A stretch of DNA of 51,728 bases from Synergistaceae bacterium (GTDB lineage Bacteria; Synergistota; Synergistia; Synergistales; Aminobacteriaceae), in assembly GCA_018436725.1 (NCBI GenBank), contig JAHDKT010000011.1:1-51728 (forward strand). The letters are read 5' to 3'. A model generated the notes under the pieces. That model was not told the origin of the DNA and did not search any database. It worked only from the letters and a program-made list of their open reading frames with translations. Shown here one piece after another: positions 33,933-41,656 of the stretch. Positions within the stretch are counted from its first letter, which is position 1, and each line of letters begins with the position of its first letter. The position numbers and the translations under genes are program-made.

Positions 33933-36563
33933 TCAGCTCCTTTCCAAGCCGAACCGGCTATAGCGGAATGACTTCCCGCATAAAGAAAACTCGAACCCGA
34001 ATTCCGTTTGCCTCGCTTCGATCCCTTGGTCGAGTTCTGAAAGGTCCTTCCCTTGAAGCATCCATCCTGGAACCGTCAGCTTTTCAATGGAAAACCCGAA
34101 AGGGCCGACGGGTGGATTCTGAAAGAAGACCACAGCGTCGTCGAGGCCGAGGCGAGTCACGATATTATGATCGTCGGCCGCAGAGACAAACTCCGACTCG
34201 TATCCTTTTTTCCAGCTGACAATGTCGAAAGCAGCCCGCTGTCTTTTCGCACCCTTGCTTCCCGCGATACCCCCGTTTATCTGCTCCCACTCGGGTCCGA
34301 GTCGTTCAGCGAGGCGAGACAAAAAGGCGGGATGGGTCGAACGTTCGACGAAATATCGATTCATCTCGGGTATGCGGAGGAAAGCATCTTCCGCGATGCG
34401 CTCTTCAAGCAGTTCCCACGTTGCGGCAACGCTCCGGACGTCTTCGTAGGCCCGTTCATCTCCGAATTGATGACGCTTTCTGGCCTCCCGATTGAGCAGC
34501 CAATCCTTCCCCTTATCGGGAACGAGGACGATACAGCGAGGTTCAGAAAACGCAGAAGGCCTTCGACGGTCATGTCGAAAGAGACGTCCTATTCTCTGGA
34601 GCAGCACGTCCGCAGGACAGAGATCGGTGATCAGGAGGTCGAAATCCACGTCCAAGGATTGCTCAAGCGTCTGCGTCGTCACGATGACACAGGGCCGACG
34701 TCTTTCGCCCGATTTTCCGAAGAGCAGCTCGACCTCGTGATCGAGACGTCTCCGGTCCGCGGGAGCGAATCGTGCGTGATGAAGCGTACGGACGCCTTCT
34801 ATAGCGAATATATTGTTGTTGTCTCCCGTTCGTTGCTCTTCCATCGCTTGCAAGGTCTTGACGGCAGATGTGACGGAATTTCGCAGCACAAGAACGCACC
34901 CTCCGGAGTCCGCCGCTCCAAGGGCAAGTTGAGCGAGCGTTTCAGGATGCTCAATCGTAGGAAGGAGTTCCAAACGGACCTCTTTGGCTCTCCCGGAAAG
35001 AATTTTTGACCCAGTCCAAGCAGTTGTGGAGGATATCAGAGGGTAAGGAGTTTCGATGCACAGAGTTTCGTCCGGGACGGGAGAAACTCCAACAGCTTTC
35101 CGAGTACGAAAAATATGAAGATATCTCTCGCGCACCGCTCCCCCCAGAGTAGCCGACATCATCAGGATATGTCCCCCGCACAACGCGAAAAGCTCGACGA
35201 GCGACTCGATAATCCTCGTCATGAAATGATCGCTGGCATGCACTTCATCGATCACAAGAAGCGATCGCGCGAGGGCCGCAGCGCGCAAGTGAGAATGAGG
35301 CGCTTTCAATACCGCAAGAAGCGCCTGATCTATGGTTCCCACAGCGCACGGGGCACACATATACCGCTTCGGGTGTTCCGCAGCCCAGTTTCGCCGGCTA
35401 TCCTTCTCATCGGGCCACAAAACGGAAAAACCCGGGAGTCGCACTCCTTCACGATTATCTACGACCAAGTATCCAGGAACGGCAAGTACCGTTGGCATTT
35501 CCCCCTCGCCGAAAACGTCGCCCATATTCTGCGATACTCTCTTTTGAAGTTGGGTTGCGGCAAAGCGAAGAGGATTGGCGAAATAGAGAGAATCCACCAT
35601 CCCCTCCTTGAAGAGACGAAGATAGTGGCGAAGAGCGCACTCCGTCTTCCCGCTGCCGGTCTCCGCTTCGATAATGATGAGGGAACCATTTGGATCAAGA
35701 TCCAATTCTTCGACGACAGTCTGTACGGGAAGGGGTGTTTTCTGAAATTGTTCGTAAAATGTTTGAGGAAAGCTGACGGAAGAACGAAATCTCGAGGTAT
35801 CCAGGCGCATTGTTCGAAAAGCTTGAGCAGCGTTTTTACGTGCAGTATCGATATAGGATTCGAGGGGATCATCCGGTTGCGCGTAGGGAAAGAAGTTTTC
35901 GTCCGATCCGATCCAGTCGGCCATGATGAGAAGTCCTGCGAAGAGATGATGAATCGACGCGGCTTCCGGCAGCGGTGGGGCTGAAGCATCGAAGGCTGCG
36001 GGAAACCAAAGTTGGAGATGATCCGCAATTATCTTGAGCCCGTCGAAGGACGAAAGACCTGACGGCAGTGTCGTGTCCCATAGCTTTGCGCATTGTGCAG
36101 CCACTGTTAGATTTTGCAGCGACTCGTCGATGATGGTGGGGAAAGAACCGTGATGCCCGCACATGCAGGTCAGATAACAGGATGCGCTTTCACCCCACTC
36201 TAGAAGCCATGGGAAAATTTCGATGAACCGATTCCTAAAGTTTGGCTCGCACAAAGCTCCCATCGGACGAATATGACCGTGAGAGTGCGCAGGGGGACGG
36301 TTTTTCGCCTGAAAGCCCGCTGTGTTTTTCCCTACATCGTGTTTTCCGGCGAGGACCGCCAAACGCGACTTGGTGACTTCATCAAGTTCTTGTCCTGTTA
36401 ATGTCTTGTAAATCCTACGATAGACAGGGAGATCGAGAAGAGCTTCCATAACGGCGGCGACGTCGGCGGAATGCGCCAGTAGAGGATGGGTTCTGGAAGG
36501 ATCGTTTCGGTCGGATTTTCCCCAAAAACCCCTAATCGGATCAACTGATTGCACTAAGAACAT
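33933..36563 (-). CDS. cas3: CRISPR-associated helicase-nuclease Cas3
   Basis: 876 residues. HD nuclease first: H26/H31 in THPLLAHSADVAA, H75-D76 in LAGKHDVGKNTAGFQ and a later CGHHGSFP. Then SF2 helicase: Walker A IEAETGSGKTECALR, DEVH box LLVIDEVHASD, motif III MMSATLG, motif VI LQRIGRLFRHDRR, and a C-terminal accessory domain. Recruited to Cascade R-loops, it degrades invader DNA. All key residues are present. First gene of the operon, downstream of a broken second cas3 fragment. Confidence 0.96.
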   Translation of the reverse strand: MFLVQSVDPIRGFWGKSDRNDPSRTHPLLAHSADVAAVMEALLDLPVYRRIYKTLTGQELDEVTKSRLAVLAGKHDVGKNTAGFQAKNRPPAHSHGHIRPMGALCEPNFRNRFIEIFPWLLEWGESASCYLTCMCGHHGSFPTIIDESLQNLTVAAQCAKLWDTTLPSGLSSFDGLKIIADHLQLWFPAAFDASAPPLPEAASIHHLFAGLLIMADWIGSDENFFPYAQPDDPLESYIDTARKNAAQAFRTMRLDTSRFRSSVSFPQTFYEQFQKTPLPVQTVVEELDLDPNGSLIIIEAETGSGKTECALRHYLRLFKEGMVDSLYFANPLRFAATQLQKRVSQNMGDVFGEGEMPTVLAVPGYLVVDNREGVRLPGFSVLWPDEKDSRRNWAAEHPKRYMCAPCAVGTIDQALLAVLKAPHSHLRAAALARSLLVIDEVHASDHFMTRIIESLVELFALCGGHILMMSATLGGAVRERYLHIFRTRKAVGVSPVPDETLCIETPYPLISSTTAWTGSKILSGRAKEVRLELLPTIEHPETLAQLALGAADSGGCVLVLRNSVTSAVKTLQAMEEQRTGDNNNIFAIEGVRTLHHARFAPADRRRLDHEVELLFGKSGERRRPCVIVTTQTLEQSLDVDFDLLITDLCPADVLLQRIGRLFRHDRRRPSAFSEPRCIVLVPDKGKDWLLNREARKRHQFGDERAYEDVRSVAATWELLEERIAEDAFLRIPEMNRYFVERSTHPAFLSRLAERLGPEWEQINGGIAGSKGAKRQRAAFDIVSWKKGYESEFVSAADDHNIVTRLGLDDAVVFFQNPPVGPFGFSIEKLTVPGWMLQGKDLSELDQGIEARQTEFGFEFSLCGKSFRYSRFGLERS

Positions 36564-36656
36564 CCCCTTCGAATTTTTTGAATTCTACTTCCTTAAAAAT
36601 ATCGACATCGGGCTCTTCTCACATCCAACAACGAACTCAAACGACAACTCTCTTTT

Positions 36657-36893
36657 TCATTTTCTATTGAATTTCGGCACATGATGTTGAAAATAAGCAT
36701 CTGTTTTCCCAATATCATGGATTCCAACCAGAAAGGCAACGCTTTCCCCAGGCCAACTTGAGAGAGGATGAGGAAAAGAGAGCGAGAGAGCGACTGCGGC
36801 GGCATCGAGAAGGTGTTTCCACAATGGATGTTTTGGATTGCTTTTAGCCCAAAGAACCTTGCAGTTTTGCGGCAACAATATGGAATCGGCCAT
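36657..36893 (-). pseudogene. Relic of a second cas3 (HD-domain N-terminus only)
   Basis: 78 codons: VLWAKSNPKHPLWKHLLDAA carries the first HD-domain His, and VAFLVGIHDIGKTDAYFQHHV carries the HD pair and G-K. This is the N-terminal 75 or so residues of a Cas3-type HD nuclease, clearly different from the intact Cas3 next to it. A TGA follows FNRK; a short same-frame continuation (LSFEFVVGCEK) also ends in a stop before cas3. AAGGAA stands just before the ATG. Looks like the remains of an older type I locus. Confidence 0.75.
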
Positions 36894-36965
36894 TTTCCTT
36901 CATCACCACTTTTTCGTAAAATTACCTGACTATCATTCAAACTAAAAATCCTTCCTTTAATCTGG

Positions 36966-36971
36966 ATTATA
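36966..36971 (-). promoter_or_regulatory. Probable -10 box upstream of the cas operon
   Basis: TATAAT on the minus strand in an AT-rich stretch (36940-37020), the only good promoter-like site upstream of the cas3 relic and cas3. -35 unclear. Transcripts would run through the relic into cas3. Confidence 0.4.
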
Positions 36972-37037
36972 CTCCTAATCCATCGACTTTTCTATAAAGC
37001 CTGTTAATCAACTTTCCTAACAGGGGTCATACTACTT

Positions 37038-37071
37038 ATCGCCCCGAATCGGCAGTCCTATCCGGGGCGAT
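37038..37071. other. Hairpin between cas and HepT/MntA genes
   Basis: Arms ATCGCCCCG and CGGGGCGAT pair perfectly around a 16-nt loop in an otherwise gene-free gap (36941-37127). No clear T-run; may act as a weak terminator of the HepT/MntA operon entering from the right. Confidence 0.4.
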
Positions 37072-37127
37072 GAGCGCAGTGAAGAGTAGATTTTTAATTT
37101 AGGGCAGAGCAATAGCGATTTGACCTT

Positions 37128-37487
37128 CTATGTTTGGTCCACTTCTTTTCCCGATTCAAGCAGAGCTTCCAAAGGCCCTAAAATAGCAGGAAGATCCATT
37201 TGTATCGTTTCCCAGAGGATATGTTCGCTGATACCGAAGTACTCGTGAACAACGAAATTCCTCATCGCGCGCATTTCTGCCCAGGGGATATGCGGGTACT
37301 TTTCACAGACGACTTCCGGCACGCGGGCCGCCGCCTCTCCGATGATCGTAATGCGGCGCACTACTGCGTCCATGGTGCGCTGGTCCGCGACGAAGTCGTC
37401 GAAGGTCATCCCCTCTACATAACCAAGGATCGTACGGACGGCATCGACAATATCCCGTATACGAAGTTTCCAACTTCTAGACGGCAT
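37128..37487 (-). CDS. hepT: HepT-like HEPN ribonuclease toxin (DUF86)
   Basis: 119 residues. WKLRIRDIVDAVRTILGYVEGMTFDDF at the start and the HEPN RNase motif R-N-x-x-x-H in MRAMRNFVVHEYFGI are intact, as in active HepT toxins (R-x4-6-H with a following Tyr that is AMPylated by MntA). The ATG at 37487 overlaps the mntA 3' end. The toxin follows its antitoxin gene, the usual HepT/MntA order. Confidence 0.92.
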   Translation of the reverse strand: MPSRSWKLRIRDIVDAVRTILGYVEGMTFDDFVADQRTMDAVVRRITIIGEAAARVPEVVCEKYPHIPWAEMRAMRNFVVHEYFGISEHILWETIQMDLPAILGPLEALLESGKEVDQT

Positions 37488-37776
37488 GGACGGCCTCCTC
37501 GAAGATCTCCGCTCGCATTTCTTCATGCAGCGCATCGGGCGTGACGAGGTCGACCTTCGTTCCGAGCAGTTCCTCAAGGCACTTCTGAAGGCGGGCGAAG
37601 GCGAAGAATCCAATCCGGGCGCCTGGTTCGAAGTCCACAAGCAGGTCGATGTCGCTGTCCGGCCCGGCCTCTCCGCGTGCGACCGAACCAAACACCGATA
37701 ACGAACGAACATGCAAATGCTTCAACAGTTCCTTGTTGGCTTCAAGGATGCTCACCGTCTGTTCAAGCTGCGTCAT
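37477..37776 (-). CDS. mntA: MntA-type nucleotidyltransferase antitoxin
   Basis: 99 residues. Active site LSVFGSVARGEAGPDSDIDLLVDF contains GS and D-x-D. The third acid is in KVDLVTP. It would transfer AMP to HepT. ATG at 37776 follows AGGAGGCGAAATGCC; a TATACT box lies at 37800-37805. Belongs to a different subfamily from the pair at 16518-17251. Confidence 0.92.
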   Translation of the reverse strand: MTQLEQTVSILEANKELLKHLHVRSLSVFGSVARGEAGPDSDIDLLVDFEPGARIGFFAFARLQKCLEELLGTKVDLVTPDALHEEMRAEIFEEAVHAV

Positions 37777-37824
37777 GGCATTTCGCCTCCTTATCAGAAA
37801 GTATATCATCGTTACTCCGCCGCC

Positions 37825-38049
37825 ATGCACACACTTGTTCCCGTTTCGGTTCGTATGGACATTCTACGCGAAGAGATGGCCAACCGAAGCATTACGAAAA
37901 ACGTCACCCTCCCGGCATGGCTCAACAAGATGGCCATGGAGCACAAGATCAATTTCTCCAGTACGCTTCAGGAGGCCCTTCGCGAGCGCCTCGGGGGCTG
38001 CACGCGCATCGCCCCGGACCGGACCGCCGAAACGCAAGGGTGTCCATAG
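37825..38049 (+). pseudogene. Relic of a hicB antitoxin gene (3' half)
   Basis: From 37849 the sequence encodes VRMDILREE, then SITKNVTLPAWLNKMAMEHK and INFSSTLQEALRERLGG, nearly identical to the C-terminal DNA-binding half of the HicB encoded at 40281-40679. The N-terminal half is absent and no ribosome site precedes the ATG at 37825. The shared 3' flank (ACGCGCATCGCCCC) shows it is a duplicated piece. The original stop codon is lost, so the frame runs on to 38049. Confidence 0.8.
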
Positions 38050-38222
38050 CGTAGACGGTATCCTTGAGGAGCTTCGCGAAGAGCGGCTTCATCGCCGGAC
38101 TGCGGCGGACCGATAGGTGCCGATAATTTTGAGCATGTTGCGACTTTTCCGCCCGCTTCGATGTACAATGATACGTATTCTATGAGTCTGTTGAACAATA
38201 GGTTCTAGATTCTTTTCAACGT

Positions 38223-38447
38223 TGCGGGCAGCATGAATTTGGAAGCGCCGTACTCTGCCCGCACGCTTCGCGCCCATGAACGACACTCGGTTGCGGTTGG
38301 AGTAGCCGGGAGGTGAGAATGCTCCGTAGAAGAGCGTCCGCAGGATCATGCGCTTCGAGATCCTCCGAAGCGCTTCGGGAGGATCGGTTGCCGCTCATTA
38401 GCGGCTCGTTGAGAGTGTTTGATCAGCAACCGAGGGAGGTAGGCCGG
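38223..38447 (+). other. Structured 5' leader of the MBL-fold gene
   Basis: In the 398-bp gene-free stretch 38050-38447: a 9-bp stem (TGCGGGCAG 38223-38231 with CTGCCCGCA 38255-38263), a long near-perfect hairpin GATCCTCC..GGAGGATC (about 38359-38385), and GGTTGC..GCAACC enclosing GCCGCT..AGCGGC (38386-38431). A TACAAT box lies upstream at 38164-38169. The layout suggests a structured untranslated leader RNA of about 270 nt. No known riboswitch consensus was recognised. Confidence 0.45.
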
Positions 38448-39980
38448 ATGAAAAAAAACTTCGGCTCGAAATTGGCGACTGTGGCGCTCGCAGCAGTTGT
38501 TGTGTTTTGCGTGCAGGCGGGATTGGGGAACGCCGCGTTCGCGGCGCCGGACACGGAGCGCTACACGTACTTCGATAATCTGCCGCTGTTCGACCCGCTC
38601 ACTCCGCTCCAGGGCAACGAGATGCGGATCACGTTCATGGGCTCGATGATCCCGCTGCCCGTGCGCCTGGCGCAGGCGGAGATGAGCGTCTTCGTCGAGG
38701 TGGGGTGGGTCGACGACCCGAGCGACGCGTACTACCGCGGCAAACCGGTGGATCAGTTCGTCTTCGATATGGGCGCGGGGACGTCGGCGAACTACGCGGC
38801 CGCGAAGGTCGGGTACCGCAGAATGGACAAGATATTCATCAACCATCTGCACGCCGACCATATGAACGACCTGATTCATACCTACTGTTTCGGCCCGGCG
38901 AGCGACCGGAAATCTCCTCTCTATGTCTGGGGTTCGAAGCCGTCGGGCGTGCAAAACCCGTCCTTCTTCAACGCATCCGCCGGAGGCTGCGACGTCGCAG
39001 GTTCCAAAGCCTCCGGGGGGGCGTACTACGACGACGGAGTCATCGCTTTTTGCAAACACATCCGGGAGGCTCTGCGATGGCATACGGAGAGCTTCAGCTT
39101 TCAGACGACCGCCTACTCCGGATACGTGCGGCCTACCAAGGAGAGCTGGGGGCTGCCGCACGATCCTGTACCCGTGGGCGACGACAGTCCGAACGACGCC
39201 TACGCGCTGGTGCCGATCGAGCTGGATTGGACCAAAGTCGGAGGCGTGGCCTACAACAACGCGTCGACGGGCGCGAAGATCACGCATTTCCCGGTGATCC
39301 ACGCGCGGCAGGGGTCGATGGGGTACAAGCTGGAGTGGACGACGCCGACCGGCGCCGTGCTGAACATGATCTACACCAGCGACACGAAGCCCGAGACCAA
39401 CAGCATAGAGCAGGCGAAGAACAACGGCCTCGGCGTGGACGTGTTTATTCATGAGATGGTCGTTCCGCCCGTGGTGTGGGCATACAAGAACATGGGGCTG
39501 AACGCGCCGCCCGCGCCCGGCGACCCTATCTACGCGGAGTTCCAGAGGACCGTCCAGGCGATGACGAGGGTCCAGAACAGCTCGCATACTTCTCAGGGAG
39601 CGTTCGGGTACCTCCTCGGCCAGATCGAGCCCAGACCCGGGCTGACGGTGGCCACGCACTTTCCGGTGGCCGACGACACCGTCGCAAGCGCCTTGAACAG
39701 CGTGAAGGCGCACTGCCCCGATGTGGAGATGGGACGCGACATCGTCTGGTCCTTCGACCTGATGGTGCTCCGGGTCTTCCCCGACCGGATAGAGCAACGC
39801 CGAGCCGACGTGTCGAGGTTCAGCTTCACGCCCCCCTCCCGCGTACCCGGCGGGCTGTTGCCCCCGAAGTACCGCGACGGCACGGGCACGGGCGATCCGT
39901 ACGCGCAGATCGACATCACCACGCAGATTCCGCCGACCAACCCCGATGGCACGGAAAACTACCGCGAGGACGGATATTGA
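38448..39980 (+). CDS. Exported MBL-fold metallo-hydrolase (GntH-like family)
   Basis: 510 residues from the ATG after GGGAGGTAGGCCGG. Sec signal peptide with cleavage near NAAFAAP. The metallo-beta-lactamase core shows ITFMGSMIPLP, FDMGAGT, the metal motif NHLHADHMND (H-x-H-x-D-H), a conserved IHARQGSMGYKLEW, YTSDTKPE and a distal THFPVADD. The sequence resembles proteins annotated as GntH-type MBL hydrolases in many anaerobes; that name comes from a toxin pathway and does not prove the same reaction. Exported, so acts outside the cytoplasm. Terminator follows. Confidence 0.85.
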   Translation: MKKNFGSKLATVALAAVVVFCVQAGLGNAAFAAPDTERYTYFDNLPLFDPLTPLQGNEMRITFMGSMIPLPVRLAQAEMSVFVEVGWVDDPSDAYYRGKPVDQFVFDMGAGTSANYAAAKVGYRRMDKIFINHLHADHMNDLIHTYCFGPASDRKSPLYVWGSKPSGVQNPSFFNASAGGCDVAGSKASGGAYYDDGVIAFCKHIREALRWHTESFSFQTTAYSGYVRPTKESWGLPHDPVPVGDDSPNDAYALVPIELDWTKVGGVAYNNASTGAKITHFPVIHARQGSMGYKLEWTTPTGAVLNMIYTSDTKPETNSIEQAKNNGLGVDVFIHEMVVPPVVWAYKNMGLNAPPAPGDPIYAEFQRTVQAMTRVQNSSHTSQGAFGYLLGQIEPRPGLTVATHFPVADDTVASALNSVKAHCPDVEMGRDIVWSFDLMVLRVFPDRIEQRRADVSRFSFTPPSRVPGGLLPPKYRDGTGTGDPYAQIDITTQIPPTNPDGTENYREDGY

Positions 39981-40068
39981 CGCACGAAGGACTACGGACG
40001 CGCCTCTTGCTTCCATGCCGTTTTTTGACTGGTACGCCTCGATCCAGGAGATACCATAGAATCTCTCA

Positions 40069-40103
40069 GGCTGATTGGCGGTTGAACTGCCAATCAGCCG
40101 TTT
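40069..40103 (+). terminator. Intrinsic terminator after the MBL-fold gene
   Basis: Perfect 11-bp stem GGCTGATTGGC / GCCAATCAGCC with a 9-nt loop, then GTTTT. Separates the MBL gene from hicAB. Confidence 0.85.
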
Positions 40104-40112
40104 TCAACGCGC

Positions 40113-40141
40113 TTAACGCGCATGTTAATGCGCATTATACT
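40113..40141 (+). promoter_or_regulatory. hicAB promoter with embedded operator
   Basis: -35 TTAACG (40113-40118) and -10 TATACT (40136-40141) lie 17 bp apart. Between them is the palindrome GCGCAT-GTTA-ATGCGC (40118-40133), well placed for autorepression by HicB. The AGGAGGGG ribosome site of hicA follows. Confidence 0.7.
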
Positions 40142-40163
40142 TTGCGTATCAGGAGGGGATGCT

Positions 40164-40679
40164 ATGAAATCCAGCGAGATAATCAAGATTCTTGAAAGCG
40201 ACGGCTGGTACTGGGTGAATACCGTAGGCAGCCATCACCACTTCAAGCATCCCACCAAACCGGGAAAGGAGACGACTTCAATGGAAAAGGATATCCGGAT
40301 ATATCCCGCGCTTCTCTCCGAAGATGGAAAATTCGTGTGCGTCCGCTTCCCGGACCTTCCGGGCTGCAACACCTTCGGGGAAGACTACGCCGACGCCATC
40401 GCCAGCGCGAAGGACGCTCTCGGAGGGCATTTGCTCTGCATGGAAGAGGATAACGACCCCATCCCGAACCCAACGCCGGTAAATAAGCTACAACCGGAAG
40501 AAGACGAAATCGCCGTTTTGATCGACGTGCGCATGGACATTCTCCGCGAAGAGGAAAGAAAGAAATCCGTCAGCAAGAACGTCACCCTCCCGGCATGGCT
40601 CAATAAGATGGCCATGGAGCACAAGATCAACTTCTCCAGCGCCCTCCAGGAGACGCTCAGAGACAGGCTAGGAGTGTAA
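40164..40679 (+). CDS. HicA-HicB in-frame fusion (truncated HicA toxin joined to HicB antitoxin)
   Basis: One open frame of 171 residues. Residues 1-36 are HicA: SSEIIKILESDGWYWV and the catalytic-His loop VGSHHHFKHPTKPG. The normal HicA end (third beta strand and last helix) is missing. Instead the frame enters HicB at M40 (40281): IYPALLSEDGKFVCVRFPDL, AKDALGGHLLCMEED, then a ribbon-helix-helix-like tail (VTLPAWLNKMAMEHKINFSS). An AAAGGAG lies before the internal ATG, so HicB may also be made alone. Probably a deletion that disarmed HicA, but a functional fusion cannot be excluded. Confidence 0.8.
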   Translation: MKSSEIIKILESDGWYWVNTVGSHHHFKHPTKPGKETTSMEKDIRIYPALLSEDGKFVCVRFPDLPGCNTFGEDYADAIASAKDALGGHLLCMEEDNDPIPNPTPVNKLQPEEDEIAVLIDVRMDILREEERKKSVSKNVTLPAWLNKMAMEHKINFSSALQETLRDRLGV

Positions 40680-40719
40680 CGCGCATCGCCCCTGGTCGGC
40701 AGAGTCCGCTCTTCCCTCT

Positions 40720-40886
40720 TCACCGCAGGCGCTTGCCGCAGTGCGGGCAGTAGTTGCCGCGCCCCTCGTCCTCTTCTTTCTTCTGCGCGGCATCCTCGCG
40801 CTTCTTGCGGCGCTGGATGGCTTCGACGAATCCGGCGCCCGGGATGCCCGCGGGGAGGGCGAACATGCCGATGCCGATGACGGCGA
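40720..40886 (-). pseudogene. Duplicated 3' fragment of the ion-channel gene
   Basis: 167 bp identical, apart from one base, to 45471-45637, the last 55 codons of the potassium channel gene (last helix start, QRRKKREDAAQKKEEDEG and the CPHCGKRL zinc-ribbon tail). The change makes Leu to Pro in GILGAG. Starts and ends sharply, with no promoter or start codon. Confidence 0.88.
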
Positions 40887-40925
40887 AGGCGCATCCGAAT
40901 CCATGGAAGTATCGCGGATGCACCC

Positions 40926-40985
40926 TTGACAGCGCATAGTTGATAGATTATTCTTGTGGCATACCAGCGAAAAGGTGGTATACCA
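40926..40985 (+). promoter_or_regulatory. Promoter and two GntR operators of the second TRAP cassette
   Basis: -35 TTGACA (40926-40931) and -10 TATTCT (40949-40954) with a 17-bp spacer. Just downstream are TGGCATACCA (40957-40966) and the perfect palindrome TGGTATACCA (40976-40985), 19 bp apart, matching the TGGTnnACCA operators of FadR/FCD-type GntR proteins. Bound regulator would block the transcription start and the ribosome site: autorepression. Confidence 0.78.
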
Positions 40986-40987
40986 AC

Positions 40988-41650
40988 TTGCGGAAGAATA
41001 ATCTTGCGTCAGGGGTCTACGACCGTATCAAAAAGGGGATTCTCTCTCTCGAATTTCCTCCCGGGGGCGTGCTGCAGGAGCGCGCGCTCGCCGAGGAGCT
41101 GGGGGTGAGCAGAACGCCCGTACGCGAAGCTGTGCACCGTCTCTCCCAGGAAGGGTGGCTGCTCGTGAATTCCCGCAAGAACATCAAGGTCAGGCCAGTC
41201 TCCTCGGTCGATCTTCACGAAGTTTTCCAAGCACGCAGTCTTCTTGAGAGAGACGTGCTCGACCTCGTTCTCTCCCGAAATCTCTTCAGGGACGCCGGCA
41301 ACAGGATGGCATCGATGCTTACAGTCATGGAGAACTCCAGAGGCAGTCTCTTTTCCTTCATCTCGGCGGACCAGTCCTTCCACTCCGTCCTCTTCGGCGT
41401 GCTCGGAAATTCGCGTCTCGGCAAGTTCTGGGGGGAAGTGAGCGAGGAGATGATCTGGCTGGGAATGCTTGCCATGAACGACGAACGGTACGGAGACGTC
41501 CTCGCCGAACACGGCAGGATAGCGGAGGCGGTGAAGAGCGGCGGACGGAAGGCGGCACGGCAGGCGTTGCAGGAGCATCTTCAGATAACGGAGAGCATTC
41601 TTCTGCGCAAGATCGACGATGCGTCGTCATGGAACGAAAGGGGGAATTGA
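40988..41650 (+). CDS. GntR-family regulator, FadR/FCD subfamily
   Basis: 220 residues from TTG at 40988, which follows AAGGTGG by 9 nt; an upstream in-frame TTG overlaps the promoter. N-terminal winged helix: YDRIKKGILSLEFPPGGVLQ and LAEELGVSRTPVREAVHRL. C-terminal FCD ligand domain with DLHEVFQARSLLERDVLDL, D-x-x-FH (SADQSFHSVLFG) and EHGRIAEAV for the metal/acid site. These regulators commonly sense sugar acids or dicarboxylates. It leads the DUF2848-TRAP operon. Confidence 0.92.
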   Translation: MRKNNLASGVYDRIKKGILSLEFPPGGVLQERALAEELGVSRTPVREAVHRLSQEGWLLVNSRKNIKVRPVSSVDLHEVFQARSLLERDVLDLVLSRNLFRDAGNRMASMLTVMENSRGSLFSFISADQSFHSVLFGVLGNSRLGKFWGEVSEEMIWLGMLAMNDERYGDVLAEHGRIAEAVKSGGRKAARQALQEHLQITESILLRKIDDASSWNERGN

Positions 41651-41656
41651 GAGGAA

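Noticed and set aside
36593..36940. 115-codon minus-strand frame starting at TTG 36940
   Set aside because: Overlaps the cas3 relic in another frame, has no ribosome site and no recognisable domain.
38050..38447. Possible cobalamin, TPP or SAM riboswitch ahead of the MBL gene
   Set aside because: No conserved core of these classes was found; kept only as an unassigned structured leader.
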